From Pedobacter sp. N36a (lineage in GTDB: Bacteria; Bacteroidota; Bacteroidia; Sphingobacteriales; Sphingobacteriaceae): 64,000 nt of DNA. The stretch lies in contig NZ_JACSZW010000009.1 in the NCBI RefSeq assembly GCF_014472395.1, positions 150,469-214,468 on the forward strand, in the 5' to 3' direction. Positions 18,778 through 25,868 of the stretch are shown one piece after another. The notes under the pieces were generated by a model that worked only from the letters and a program-made list of their open reading frames with translations, did no database searches and was not told where the DNA came from. Made by a program: the position numbers and the translations under genes. Every line of letters starts with the position of its first letter. The first letter of the stretch is position 1.

Positions 18778-19113
18778 ATGAAACAAGCAGAAATCAAAAT
18801 TACCGTTGAATTAGACGACAATAATGTTCCTGATAATATCCTTTGGGAATCTACAGATGCAGCTACAAAAGAGCAGGTGCCTGTAAAATCAATGATGTTA
18901 GCACTTTGGGATCATAACTATAAGAACTCTATGCGTATCGATCTATGGACCAAAGATATGCCTGTAGATGAAATGAAAAGATTCTTTTATGAAACTTTGC
19001 AAACTATGGGAGATAGCTTCCTTAAAGCTACAGGAGAGAAATTGATCGTCGAAGATTTACGCGATTATTGCGCGCATTTTGCCGATAAAATGGGAATTAA
19101 TACGCAGCAATAA
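18778..19113 (+). CDS. gldC: Gliding motility protein GldC homologue
   Basis: A 111-residue cytoplasmic protein matching the GldC pattern: an N-terminal EIKITVELDDNNVPDNILWE and C-terminal VEDLRDYCAHFADKMGI. GldC is required for efficient gliding in Flavobacterium but is also conserved in non-gliders, with unknown molecular role. The gene starts immediately after the preceding stop. gldF and gldG lie 12 kb away. Confidence 0.88.
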   Translation: MKQAEIKITVELDDNNVPDNILWESTDAATKEQVPVKSMMLALWDHNYKNSMRIDLWTKDMPVDEMKRFFYETLQTMGDSFLKATGEKLIVEDLRDYCAHFADKMGINTQQ

Positions 19114-19120
19114 AATCAGG

Positions 19121-19549
19121 ATGAAAATTCAGGGAGTTATTGGTGCAGCAATTATGGCTGCTGGCGGATGCTGTCCGCTGATGCGCTTACCAATTATTGG
19201 AAACTGGAACTATTTTGATATAGACACCACATTGGCCATCACTTTTTATGTGGTAGTAGCGGTTGCCTTATTTGGTTCTTTAGCTAATAAGATAGGTTTA
19301 ATCAAGTTTGCAGGATGGGCAGCGATTGCATTAGTAGCAATTTCGCTAGTCGGTATTTATTTTAAAGTCAACGATTCTTTTGGCTTTCTTCATTTCAAAA
19401 AGCTGGTGAGTGTGGCTTCAGGAATGGTGAAACTAAAATGGGGTTGGTATGTGATTCTGGCCGGTGCCTCAGTTTTGATTACCGTAAGGAGACCAAGAGT
19501 GGTATTGGTGCAAACGGGAACACCGGAAGCTGCTAAAGCAGTCGTGTAA
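19121..19549 (+). CDS. Hypothetical membrane protein
   Basis: About 142 residues from ATG 19121, 7 bases after gldC; an upstream in-frame start would overlap gldC and is rejected. Four hydrophobic segments are visible (about 3-22, 34-52, 58-78, 103-120). A cluster GGCCPLMRLP near the N terminus contains paired cysteines. The C terminus is short and soluble. No family recognised. It closes the helicase-gldC group before a long perfect hairpin. Confidence 0.75.
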   Translation: MKIQGVIGAAIMAAGGCCPLMRLPIIGNWNYFDIDTTLAITFYVVVAVALFGSLANKIGLIKFAGWAAIALVAISLVGIYFKVNDSFGFLHFKKLVSVASGMVKLKWGWYVILAGASVLITVRRPRVVLVQTGTPEAAKAVV

Positions 19550-19609
19550 ATTTTTAAGAGTCTTTGTCGGCCTAAAAAGTTTACTTTAGAACCGCAAGAG
19601 GTTTTTTAG

Positions 19610-19645
19610 ATAAATGAGCTGATCGGATTTGATCAGCTCATTTAT
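19610..19645 (+). terminator. Perfect 15-bp hairpin between convergent genes
   Basis: The 15-base arm ATAAATGAGCTGATC (19610-19624) pairs perfectly with 19631-19645 around a 6-base loop. It is followed by T-rich sequence on the plus strand and sits between the convergent 19121 and 19660 genes, where it may act in both directions. Confidence 0.8.
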
Positions 19646-19659
19646 TTATACTTTTATTT

Positions 19660-20175
19660 TTAATTCAATCCTCCGAGCGCTTTTTGTTTTCTTTTACGCT
19701 TGTAATGGCTCTGCCTAAGTGTGTCTGTTCCGCTAATGATGCTGATGTTTCCATCCACTTCAAAAACAGCAAGCTTCACCTCCTTGAATTTCTCTACGCC
19801 GTGTTCCCGCATGGCTTCTCTCAATTCATCGTCGGTGATGTCAAGTTTAGCCAGTTTCTCAAAGTCCAGCTTGCCATTGTGGATCAGGATTTCCGGCTTC
19901 TCGGAAAGTAGGTTCCGAATTTTTTTATTGGTATACATCAGCTTTTTCAGCGCGAAGTTGAGGGCAAAAAGTACAGCAGCAGCAACCAAGCCTCCCAATA
20001 AGCTGGTATTGTTGCCCACCATCGCATTTTGAACGGCGTTACTGATCAGTAAAATCAATACGACATCGGTGGTGTTGAGCTGGGAAAGTTCCTTCTTTCC
20101 TGTTAAACGAATGGCAACCAGCATAAAAGCATAAACGGCAAGACTTCTCAGAATAATATCCAGGTATTGGTTCAT
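19660..20175 (-). CDS. DUF421/YetF-like membrane protein
   Basis: A 171-residue protein with three N-terminal membrane helices (about 7-25, 36-55, 58-78) followed by a small soluble alpha/beta domain (KKIRNLLSEKPEILIHNGKL, LREAMREHGVEKFKEVKLAVFEVDGNISII). This matches the YetF/DUF421 family, possibly involved in membrane or spore-wall stress in Bacillus; its function in Bacteroidota is unknown. It is 17 bases downstream of the methyltransferase gene and probably cotranscribed with it. Confidence 0.88.
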   Translation of the reverse strand: MNQYLDIILRSLAVYAFMLVAIRLTGKKELSQLNTTDVVLILLISNAVQNAMVGNNTSLLGGLVAAAVLFALNFALKKLMYTNKKIRNLLSEKPEILIHNGKLDFEKLAKLDITDDELREAMREHGVEKFKEVKLAVFEVDGNISIISGTDTLRQSHYKRKRKQKALGGLN

Positions 20176-20192
20176 AGGTTTTAGGTCTTAGT

Positions 20193-20684
20193 TTAGAAAT
20201 CAAGTGTCATTTGTCCTTTTTTGCTGATGGCCCTTTCATGGTCAAGCAGCCATTTTTTGCGCCATAAATCTTCGGCATAACCCACCAGTTTACCATTACT
20301 GCCGATCACTCTGTGACAAGGAATCACAATAGCCAGTTTATTTTTTCCATTCGCAGCAGCAATTGCACGAATCGCTAGTGCGTTGTTCTGCTGCTTGGAG
20401 AATTCCAGATAAGAACAGGTATCCCCATACTCGATGTTTTGTAAAGCGGTCCATACGCCCTGCTGGAAATTGGTTCCAGATTGTTTTAGCGGTAAGGTAA
20501 AAGCGGTTAATTTTCCTTCAAAATAGTCATTTACCTGTGCCGCTGCAAGCTTGCTGTGCTCATTTTCCGAAAGACCCGCTGTGTCGCTTTCCTGAAAGGT
20601 AATCCTGCAAACCGAATCTTCATCGGCAAAGACATAAAGTAACCCAATCGGACTTTGTAAAATACTGCAGTAAGTACTGGTCAT
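20193..20684 (-). CDS. ogt: Methylated-DNA--protein-cysteine methyltransferase
   Basis: About 163 residues. It repairs O6-alkylguanine by transfer to the active-site Cys in IPCHRVIGSNGKLVGYA, preceded by the DNA-binding region GTNFQQGVWTALQNI and AIRAIAAANGKN. The longest frame starts at a TTG at 20714, but that codon overlaps a perfect minus-strand -7 box (20712-20719). The start must therefore be downstream: ATG 20684 is chosen, ATG 20690 is equally possible. It is the first gene of a two-gene unit with the DUF421 gene. Confidence 0.9.
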   Translation of the reverse strand: MTSTYCSILQSPIGLLYVFADEDSVCRITFQESDTAGLSENEHSKLAAAQVNDYFEGKLTAFTLPLKQSGTNFQQGVWTALQNIEYGDTCSYLEFSKQQNNALAIRAIAAANGKNKLAIVIPCHRVIGSNGKLVGYAEDLWRKKWLLDHERAISKKGQMTLDF

Positions 20685-20711
20685 AAGCATCTTTAAGTAA
20701 TTTTTGCTATT

Positions 20712-20719
20712 CAAATGTA
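20712..20719 (-). promoter_or_regulatory. -7 promoter element for the methyltransferase gene
   Basis: The minus strand reads TACATTTG, a perfect TANNTTTG. It excludes the furthest-upstream TTG start of the methyltransferase and leaves a leader of roughly 15-25 bases to the ATGs at 20690/20684. Confidence 0.55.
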
Positions 20720-20770
20720 TAAAATTTTAACGCTTTAGTTTTTTTTGTTAGTATTGCCCCGATATATAAA

Positions 20771-21115
20771 ATGGAAGCGCAAGAGTTTGTGGATATTGAT
20801 GAGCTAGACTTCAACAGGAGTATGGCGAGGTGGGTGAAGAAGAACCCCCATATTATGCGTGCAATGACTGGACATCATTTGTTGATCTTATTGAACAAGG
20901 GCAACCTACGCATCAACCTGAATCATTTTAGTCCGGAATACCAGGACAAGTTTATTGACCATAATTTTGAACACTACTGCCTTAAATTTATAGACCGTTT
21001 AGATGAACCCATTGCCGGTTACCTAAACACCTGGAGGATTCCTCAATGTGGACTGCACTTTATTTTTCTTCTGAAAGGCAGGAGTTTTCAAAAGCACATT
21101 ACCTATCAGCTTTAA
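20771..21115 (+). CDS. Hypothetical soluble protein
   Basis: A 114-residue protein that I do not recognise. It has no signal peptide or membrane segment. The composition is rich in aromatic residues and His (GHHLLILLNKGNLRINLNHF, HNFEHYCLKFIDRLDEP). It is divergent from the methyltransferase (short shared promoter region) and 59 bases upstream of ccmB, which has its own -7 box. Codon use resembles the neighbours, supporting a real gene. Confidence 0.6.
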   Translation: MEAQEFVDIDELDFNRSMARWVKKNPHIMRAMTGHHLLILLNKGNLRINLNHFSPEYQDKFIDHNFEHYCLKFIDRLDEPIAGYLNTWRIPQCGLHFIFLLKGRSFQKHITYQL

Positions 21116-21159
21116 ATAAATAATCATCCTGCTCATTAGCAAATCGGAGGTTTAACAAT

Positions 21160-21167
21160 TATCTTTG
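21160..21167 (+). promoter_or_regulatory. -7 promoter element abutting the ccmB start
   Basis: TATCTTTG ends 7 bases before the ccmB ATG at 21175; transcription would start at or beside the start codon. Confidence 0.5.
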
Positions 21168-21174
21168 TGACCGG

Positions 21175-21834
21175 ATGAATTTAGCAGAACAGATCAAACA
21201 TTTAATAAAAAAGGAATTACTGTTAGAATGGCGTTCCAAATACGCATTAAACGGCGTTCTTTTGTACGTGGTTTCTACGGTATTCGTTTGCTTTTTATCT
21301 TTTGTGAGTACAGATAAGGTCACCTTAAATGCCTTATTCTGGATCATCATGCTTTTCGCCTCGATCAATGCCGTCTCCAAAAGTTTTCTTCAGGAAAGTA
21401 GGGGCCGACAAGTTTATATTTACACTATTGCCAGTCCTTTGGCACTCATTATCTCCAAAACGATTTACAATGCTTTGTTAATGATGGTGCTAACCGTAAT
21501 TGCCTTGGGCTTTTATATCCTGGTTTTTGATTTTGGTCCGGAGGATTTAGGCTTATATATGGTCGCCGCTTTATTAGGTAGTTTAAGCTTTTCCACGATT
21601 TTTACGATGGTTTCTGCCATTGCTTCCAAAGCTGGAAACGGAGGGATGCTGATGGCAATCCTGAGCTTTCCAATCATTATTCCGGTGCTGGTGGTACTGA
21701 TTAAACTCACAAAAAATGCAATGGATGGCCTGGATCGCAGTGTAAGTTTGGACGAAATTGGCTTGTTGCTCATCATCAATGCCTTGGTGATGTCGGTATC
21801 CGTCTTGTTATTCCCTTACCTCTGGAGAGATTAA
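21175..21834 (+). CDS. ccmB: Haem exporter membrane subunit CcmB
   Basis: A 219-residue protein with six membrane helices and a CcmB pattern: N-terminal IKKELLLEWRSKYALNG, then SFLQESRGRQVYIYTIASPL. In System I cytochrome c maturation CcmB partners the ATPase CcmA and CcmC to form and release holo-CcmE. No ccmA is adjacent; it may be elsewhere. ccmC follows after 142 bases with its own promoter-like sequence. Confidence 0.92.
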   Translation: MNLAEQIKHLIKKELLLEWRSKYALNGVLLYVVSTVFVCFLSFVSTDKVTLNALFWIIMLFASINAVSKSFLQESRGRQVYIYTIASPLALIISKTIYNALLMMVLTVIALGFYILVFDFGPEDLGLYMVAALLGSLSFSTIFTMVSAIASKAGNGGMLMAILSFPIIIPVLVVLIKLTKNAMDGLDRSVSLDEIGLLLIINALVMSVSVLLFPYLWRD

Positions 21835-21922
21835 ATTTTCGTAAGCACTGCGTCATTTACTTACTTTACTAAGAAATAACCGTCATTTATAGGCTGTGTT
21901 ATCACAAAGTTATAGCGGAGTA

Positions 21923-21944
21923 GAGAAATTTCTCGCTACATTTG
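21923..21944 (+). promoter_or_regulatory. ccmC promoter with 12-bp palindrome in the spacer
   Basis: GAGAAATTTCTC (21923-21934) is a perfect palindrome placed 2 bases before a perfect -7 box TACATTTG (21937-21944). That is the spacer position where a repressor dimer would block transcription. The box ends 32 bases before the ccmC ATG. No convincing -33 TTTG is seen, which would fit an activator- or repressor-dependent promoter. Confidence 0.5.
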
Positions 21945-21976
21945 CCGATTAACAGCATAAAAACGATCAAATTTTA

Positions 21977-22645
21977 ATGTCAATGTATAAGAACTGGTGG
22001 AAAGTATTAGGCGCAATATTGGTGATTTATTCAACCGTTGCAGGTTTTCTAATGAAAACTCCTGAATTACCAATTATTCGGGAGAGTATCAGAAACCTTT
22101 ATTTTCATGTGCCAATGTGGTTTAGTATGATCATATTGTTTAGTATTTCCGTTTTTTACAGCATCAAATCCCTGAGAAGTAACGATCCTGCGGATGATAT
22201 TAAAGCCGTAGAAAGTGTGAATGCAGGAGTGATATTCGGTCTTTTAGGGATCGTAACCGGTGCCATCTGGGCTAAATTTACCTGGGGACAAGCCTGGAGC
22301 TTCGACGTAAAACAAAACTTTGCCGCCATTGCGATCTTACTTTACTTCGCCTATCTCGTGCTTCGCAATGCCATTGATGAAGAACAAAGGAGAGCAAAGA
22401 TTTCCGCGATTTACAATATTTTTGCCTTCCCGATCATGGTGGTTTTACTATTTGTATTGCCACGTTTATCGGATTCCCTGCATCCAGGAAATGGGGGGAA
22501 CCCAGGCTTTAATGCTTACGATCTGGATAGCCGCATGAGAATGGTGTTTTACCCGGCTTGTTTAGGCTGGATTCTGATTGGCTGCTGGATTTACAACCTC
22601 CTTTACAGACTTCGCGATTTAGAAAGAAATAAATTATCAAAATAA
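21977..22645 (+). CDS. ccmC: Haem transporter CcmC (WWD-domain protein)
   Basis: A 222-residue, six-helix member of the haem-handling protein superfamily that loads haem onto CcmE. The two axial His candidates are conserved (YFHVPMW, His44; SDSLHPGN, His169). The WWD motif reads WGQAWSFD (103-110), with Phe in place of the second Trp of the usual WGxxWxWD. A CcmD-like gene follows after 44 bases. Confidence 0.92.
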   Translation: MSMYKNWWKVLGAILVIYSTVAGFLMKTPELPIIRESIRNLYFHVPMWFSMIILFSISVFYSIKSLRSNDPADDIKAVESVNAGVIFGLLGIVTGAIWAKFTWGQAWSFDVKQNFAAIAILLYFAYLVLRNAIDEEQRRAKISAIYNIFAFPIMVVLLFVLPRLSDSLHPGNGGNPGFNAYDLDSRMRMVFYPACLGWILIGCWIYNLLYRLRDLERNKLSK

Positions 22646-22689
22646 TTCAGGGTTATTCGATAGCCTTATAGTCCTCAAATGATATACTC

Positions 22690-22893
22690 ATGAAAAAATT
22701 TACAGTTACCTTTTTAATGTTCTTATCGACGCTGCAATTGTTCGCACAAGGATCTGGTTCTACCATTACCGACAGCCTTTATGCGTCTGATAAAATTTAC
22801 GTTGTAGTCGCTTGTGTCCTGTTAATTCTCCTTGGCTTGCTTTTCTTTCTGTTTACAATAGAAAAAAGATTAAAAAAGTTAGAAAAAAAATAA
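22690..22893 (+). CDS. CcmD-family small membrane protein
   Basis: A 67-residue protein with a signal-like first segment (ending near LFAQ), a short extracytoplasmic stretch, one strong membrane helix (about 38-56) and a basic C-terminal tail (EKRLKKLEKK). Position directly after ccmC and the helix-plus-basic-tail layout match Bacteroidota CcmD-like proteins, which stabilise the CcmC/haem/CcmE complex. The N-terminal signal is not found in proteobacterial CcmD. Confidence 0.8.
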   Translation: MKKFTVTFLMFLSTLQLFAQGSGSTITDSLYASDKIYVVVACVLLILLGLLFFLFTIEKRLKKLEKK

Positions 22894-22949
22894 TTGGCGA
22901 AAAGCTAATTTTAAATCGTTTAAGCCCTGTTTTGGCGCTTGTTTTGATG

Positions 22950-23016
22950 TAGTGTGTGCCTTACACTAAGTGAATTACCATTTGCATAAATGGTTTTTTT
23001 TACTGCAATTTTGCAG
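22950..23016 (+). promoter_or_regulatory. gdh promoter overlapped by three inverted repeats
   Basis: A -33-like TTTG (22981-22984) and a -7-like CAATTTTG (23006-23013, one mismatch to TANNTTTG) are 21 bases apart. Three perfect 6-bp inverted repeats surround them: TAGTGT/ACACTA (22950-22968), CCATTT/AAATGG (22978-22993, covering the -33 element) and CTGCAA/TTGCAG (23003-23016, covering the -7 element). The arrangement suggests regulated transcription of glutamate dehydrogenase. Confidence 0.5.
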
Positions 23017-23060
23017 GTAATTAGTATAAGAACTTATATTCAATTCATAAAAAACAAAGA

Positions 23061-24482
23061 ATGGCTAATACAGCAAACGAGACAAATTTTTTTGCAGATG
23101 TATGCAAAAATTTTGACAGTGCCGCGCAATTTACTTCTCATCCAGAAGGTCTGCTCACCCAAATCAAAGCTTGTAACAGTGTGTATCGTTTTCAATTCCC
23201 TATCCGTAGAGGAAATGGTTTTGAAGTAATCGATGCATGGCGCGTTGAACATTCTCATCACATGAGTCCTACTAAAGGTGGTATTCGTTACAGTGAAATG
23301 GTAAACGAGGATGAAGTGATGGCCTTAGCTGCATTAATGACGTACAAATGTGCGATTGTAAATGTGCCTTTCGGTGGTGCTAAAGGTGGGATCAAAATCA
23401 CCCCTAAAAACTATACCGTAGGAGAGCTGGAAAACATCACCCGTCGTTATACGACAGAATTAATCAAAAAGAACTTTATTGGTCCTGGTATTGACGTTCC
23501 TGCTCCGGATTACGGATCAGGTGAGCGTGAAATGAGCTGGATCGCAGATACTTATATGACCATGAACCCAGGTCAGTTAGACGCTTTGGGTTGTGTTACC
23601 GGAAAGCCGATCGCTTTACACGGAATCCGTGGACGTAAAGAAGCCACCGGCCGTGGTGTAGCTTACGCCATCAGAGAATGTGTAACAGTAGCAGAAGATA
23701 TGGCTAAAATCGGTTTTAAAGCTGGTTTAGGTGATAAACGCGTGATCGTTCAAGGTTTAGGAAACGTAGGTTACCACTCGGCTAAGTTTTTAGCGGAATT
23801 TGGTGCAACTATCGTTGGTCTTTGCGAATTCGAAGGAGCCATCTATAATGAAAACGGATTGAACATTGATGAAGTGTTTGCCCACCGTAAATTAACCGGA
23901 TCTATCTTAGGTTTCCCAGGCGCTAAAGAGTTTAAAAACTCAATGGAGGGTTTAGAGCAGCCATGTGATATCCTGGTTCCTGCAGCATTGGAAAATGTGA
24001 TCACTTCAGACAATATCAGAAACATCCAGGCGAAAATCATTGCGGAAGGTGCAAATGGTCCTTGTACTCCTGAAGCTGAAGCCATCTTCACTGAAATGGG
24101 CGGTATCATCATTCCTGATATGTACTGTAATGCGGGTGGGGTAACCGTATCTTACTTTGAGTGGTTGAAAAACCTTTCTCACGTAGCGTTTGGCCGTATG
24201 GAAAACCGTTATGCAGAAAACTCAAACAGAAATCTGATCAATACTTTAGAAAGCTTAACCGGTAAAAGTATTCCTGCAGAACACCGTCTAATGATCGTTA
24301 AAGGAGCTTCAGAATTGGAATTAGTGAATTCTGGTTTAGAGGATACGATGATCCACTCTTACCATGAAATTAGAGAAACGTTAATGAGCAAACCAGGTAT
24401 CCAGACTTTAAGAACGGCTGCTTTTGTAGGCTCAATTGATAAGATTGCCATTTCATATATGAATTTAGGTATTTGGCCATAG
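23061..24482 (+). CDS. Glutamate dehydrogenase (Glu/Leu/Phe/Val dehydrogenase family)
   Basis: A 473-residue enzyme interconverting glutamate with 2-oxoglutarate and ammonia. Visible signatures: the substrate lysine region VNVPFGGAKGGIKI (around 99-112), GPGIDVPAPDYGSG, and the Rossmann loop VIVQGLGNVGYHSAKFLAEFG. Length is slightly above the usual 410-450. Cofactor preference is not clear from sequence. It has a well-formed terminator and an elaborate promoter, so it is likely monocistronic although it lies among ccm genes. Confidence 0.95.
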   Translation: MANTANETNFFADVCKNFDSAAQFTSHPEGLLTQIKACNSVYRFQFPIRRGNGFEVIDAWRVEHSHHMSPTKGGIRYSEMVNEDEVMALAALMTYKCAIVNVPFGGAKGGIKITPKNYTVGELENITRRYTTELIKKNFIGPGIDVPAPDYGSGEREMSWIADTYMTMNPGQLDALGCVTGKPIALHGIRGRKEATGRGVAYAIRECVTVAEDMAKIGFKAGLGDKRVIVQGLGNVGYHSAKFLAEFGATIVGLCEFEGAIYNENGLNIDEVFAHRKLTGSILGFPGAKEFKNSMEGLEQPCDILVPAALENVITSDNIRNIQAKIIAEGANGPCTPEAEAIFTEMGGIIIPDMYCNAGGVTVSYFEWLKNLSHVAFGRMENRYAENSNRNLINTLESLTGKSIPAEHRLMIVKGASELELVNSGLEDTMIHSYHEIRETLMSKPGIQTLRTAAFVGSIDKIAISYMNLGIWP

Positions 24483-24514
24483 GTAATGTCGGTTCGAGGT
24501 TTATCATTAAAAAG

Positions 24515-24543
24515 AGGCGGGATTTATCCCGCCTATTTTTTTT
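24515..24543 (+). terminator. Intrinsic terminator after glutamate dehydrogenase
   Basis: AGGCGGGA (24515-24522) pairs with TCCCGCCT (24527-24534) around a 4-base loop, followed by A and eight T. Confidence 0.92.
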
Positions 24544-24626
24544 GTTATTTTTTGGTCGCACTTTATAAATTGCAACATCTTTTTTTAGCTGATTCCCGTA
24601 TATTGTAAGAATGGAGGGCTAAATAG

Positions 24627-25295
24627 ATGAAGATATGGAGTTTTGCAGCTTTAATGGTTTTAGGCTTATGGACAGGCTGTTCGGAGGATAAAAACCTGCA
24701 GCACCTGGAAAGTAAAAATGGCTTTGCAGTGATCAGTCAGCCGGCAGCGAATGAAAAACTGGCTACTTTTGCAGGTGGCTGTTTTTGGGCTACCCAGGAA
24801 GCCATGCTGGAGTTAAAAGGAGTTCATAAAGTGATCAGCGGTTATGCTGGTGGCAGCATGGAAAACCCAAACTATCAACAGGTGCAAACTCAAAATACCG
24901 GTTATGCAGAGGCCGTACAAGTCTATTATGATCCTTCCATCATTTCTTTTGAAGCCCTTTGCAGGGCTTTCTTTTATGCCCATGATCCAACTCAGGTAGA
25001 TGGACAAGGCGCAGATATCGGTACTGAATACCGGTCGATTGCCTTTTTCCGATCTCCGGAAGAATACCACACCATTTCCCGCCTTATTCATCAGCTGGAA
25101 AACCATGAGCTTAAAGGACAGACCATCGCTACAGAAATCCTTCCATTCAAGGTCATTTATCCCGCGGAAACGGAACATCAGGATTACTATCCTCAGCATC
25201 TCTGGGATTCCTATATCAAAAAGGTTTCGATGCCAAAGGTGATGAAACTGAGGGCGAAAATGCCGGAATTCATCAAACCACAGTACCTGGATTAG
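24627..25295 (+). CDS. msrA: Lipoprotein peptide-methionine (S)-S-oxide reductase
   Basis: A 222-residue MsrA with the catalytic Cys in AGGCFWATQEAM, the fold motif GYAGGSMENPNY and the C-terminal EHQDYYPQHL. The N terminus is a lipoprotein signal with lipobox LWTGC (Cys18), placing the enzyme in the periplasm, attached to a membrane. It repairs oxidised methionine in envelope proteins. It stands between gdh and ccmE, in the midst of the cytochrome c maturation genes, where an exported redox-repair enzyme is plausible. Confidence 0.95.
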   Translation: MKIWSFAALMVLGLWTGCSEDKNLQHLESKNGFAVISQPAANEKLATFAGGCFWATQEAMLELKGVHKVISGYAGGSMENPNYQQVQTQNTGYAEAVQVYYDPSIISFEALCRAFFYAHDPTQVDGQGADIGTEYRSIAFFRSPEEYHTISRLIHQLENHELKGQTIATEILPFKVIYPAETEHQDYYPQHLWDSYIKKVSMPKVMKLRAKMPEFIKPQYLD

Positions 25296-25418
25296 CCAGA
25301 AAATTTTCTTTTTCGATCATTGTTCCTTGAATTGCGTTGTTTTTGTCAGAGAACTATCAATAAATCGTCATCAAAGTGAATTGCAGGGCTCTAAAAGATT
25401 TTAGGTAACTATATTTTT

Positions 25419-25426
25419 TATCTTTG
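25419..25426 (+). promoter_or_regulatory. -7 promoter element for ccmE-ccmF
   Basis: TATCTTTG, a perfect TANNTTTG, ends 26 bases before the ccmE ATG. No clear -33 TTTG is seen. Confidence 0.5.
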
Positions 25427-25452
25427 TCTTATTCTAAAATTTTATTAGCATC

Positions 25453-25863
25453 ATGAGAAAAAGTGCAATTATTGGTTTAATCACAATAGCGATCTGCGTA
25501 GGGTTCTTAATTAGTTTAAATGCCGGTACCAGCAACTATTCTACCTTTACTGAAGCTGCCAAAGATTCCAGGGAATTCCATGTGATGGGATTCTGGGAAA
25601 AAGAGAAAGGCATGTACTATGATGCTCAAAAAGATGCCAATCATTTCGCTTTCTTTATGAAAGATGAAAAAGGTGAAGTGAATAAAGTGGTTTACAATGG
25701 CAGCAAGCCACAAGACTTTGAACGTTCAGAAAAATTAGTTTTAATTGGTAAAATGAAAGATGGTACCTTTTATGCTTCAAAAATATTAATGAAATGTCCT
25801 TCTAAATACAACAATGATCTGGTGGAGATAAAAGAGGACGGTCAAGTCATAAAATACAACTAA
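25453..25863 (+). CDS. ccmE: Cytochrome c maturation haem chaperone CcmE, Cys (CxxxY) type
   Basis: A 136-residue protein with an N-terminal membrane anchor (about 5-22) and a periplasmic OB-fold domain. It carries haem from CcmC to the CcmF haem lyase. In the usual protein the haem is bound covalently by His in HxxxY; here the equivalent sequence is KCPSKY, so Cys115 replaces the His with Tyr119 retained (CxxxY). Cys-type CcmE is known from archaea and Desulfovibrio. ccmF follows after 5 bases. Confidence 0.92.
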   Translation: MRKSAIIGLITIAICVGFLISLNAGTSNYSTFTEAAKDSREFHVMGFWEKEKGMYYDAQKDANHFAFFMKDEKGEVNKVVYNGSKPQDFERSEKLVLIGKMKDGTFYASKILMKCPSKYNNDLVEIKEDGQVIKYN

Positions 25864-25868
25864 TCTTA

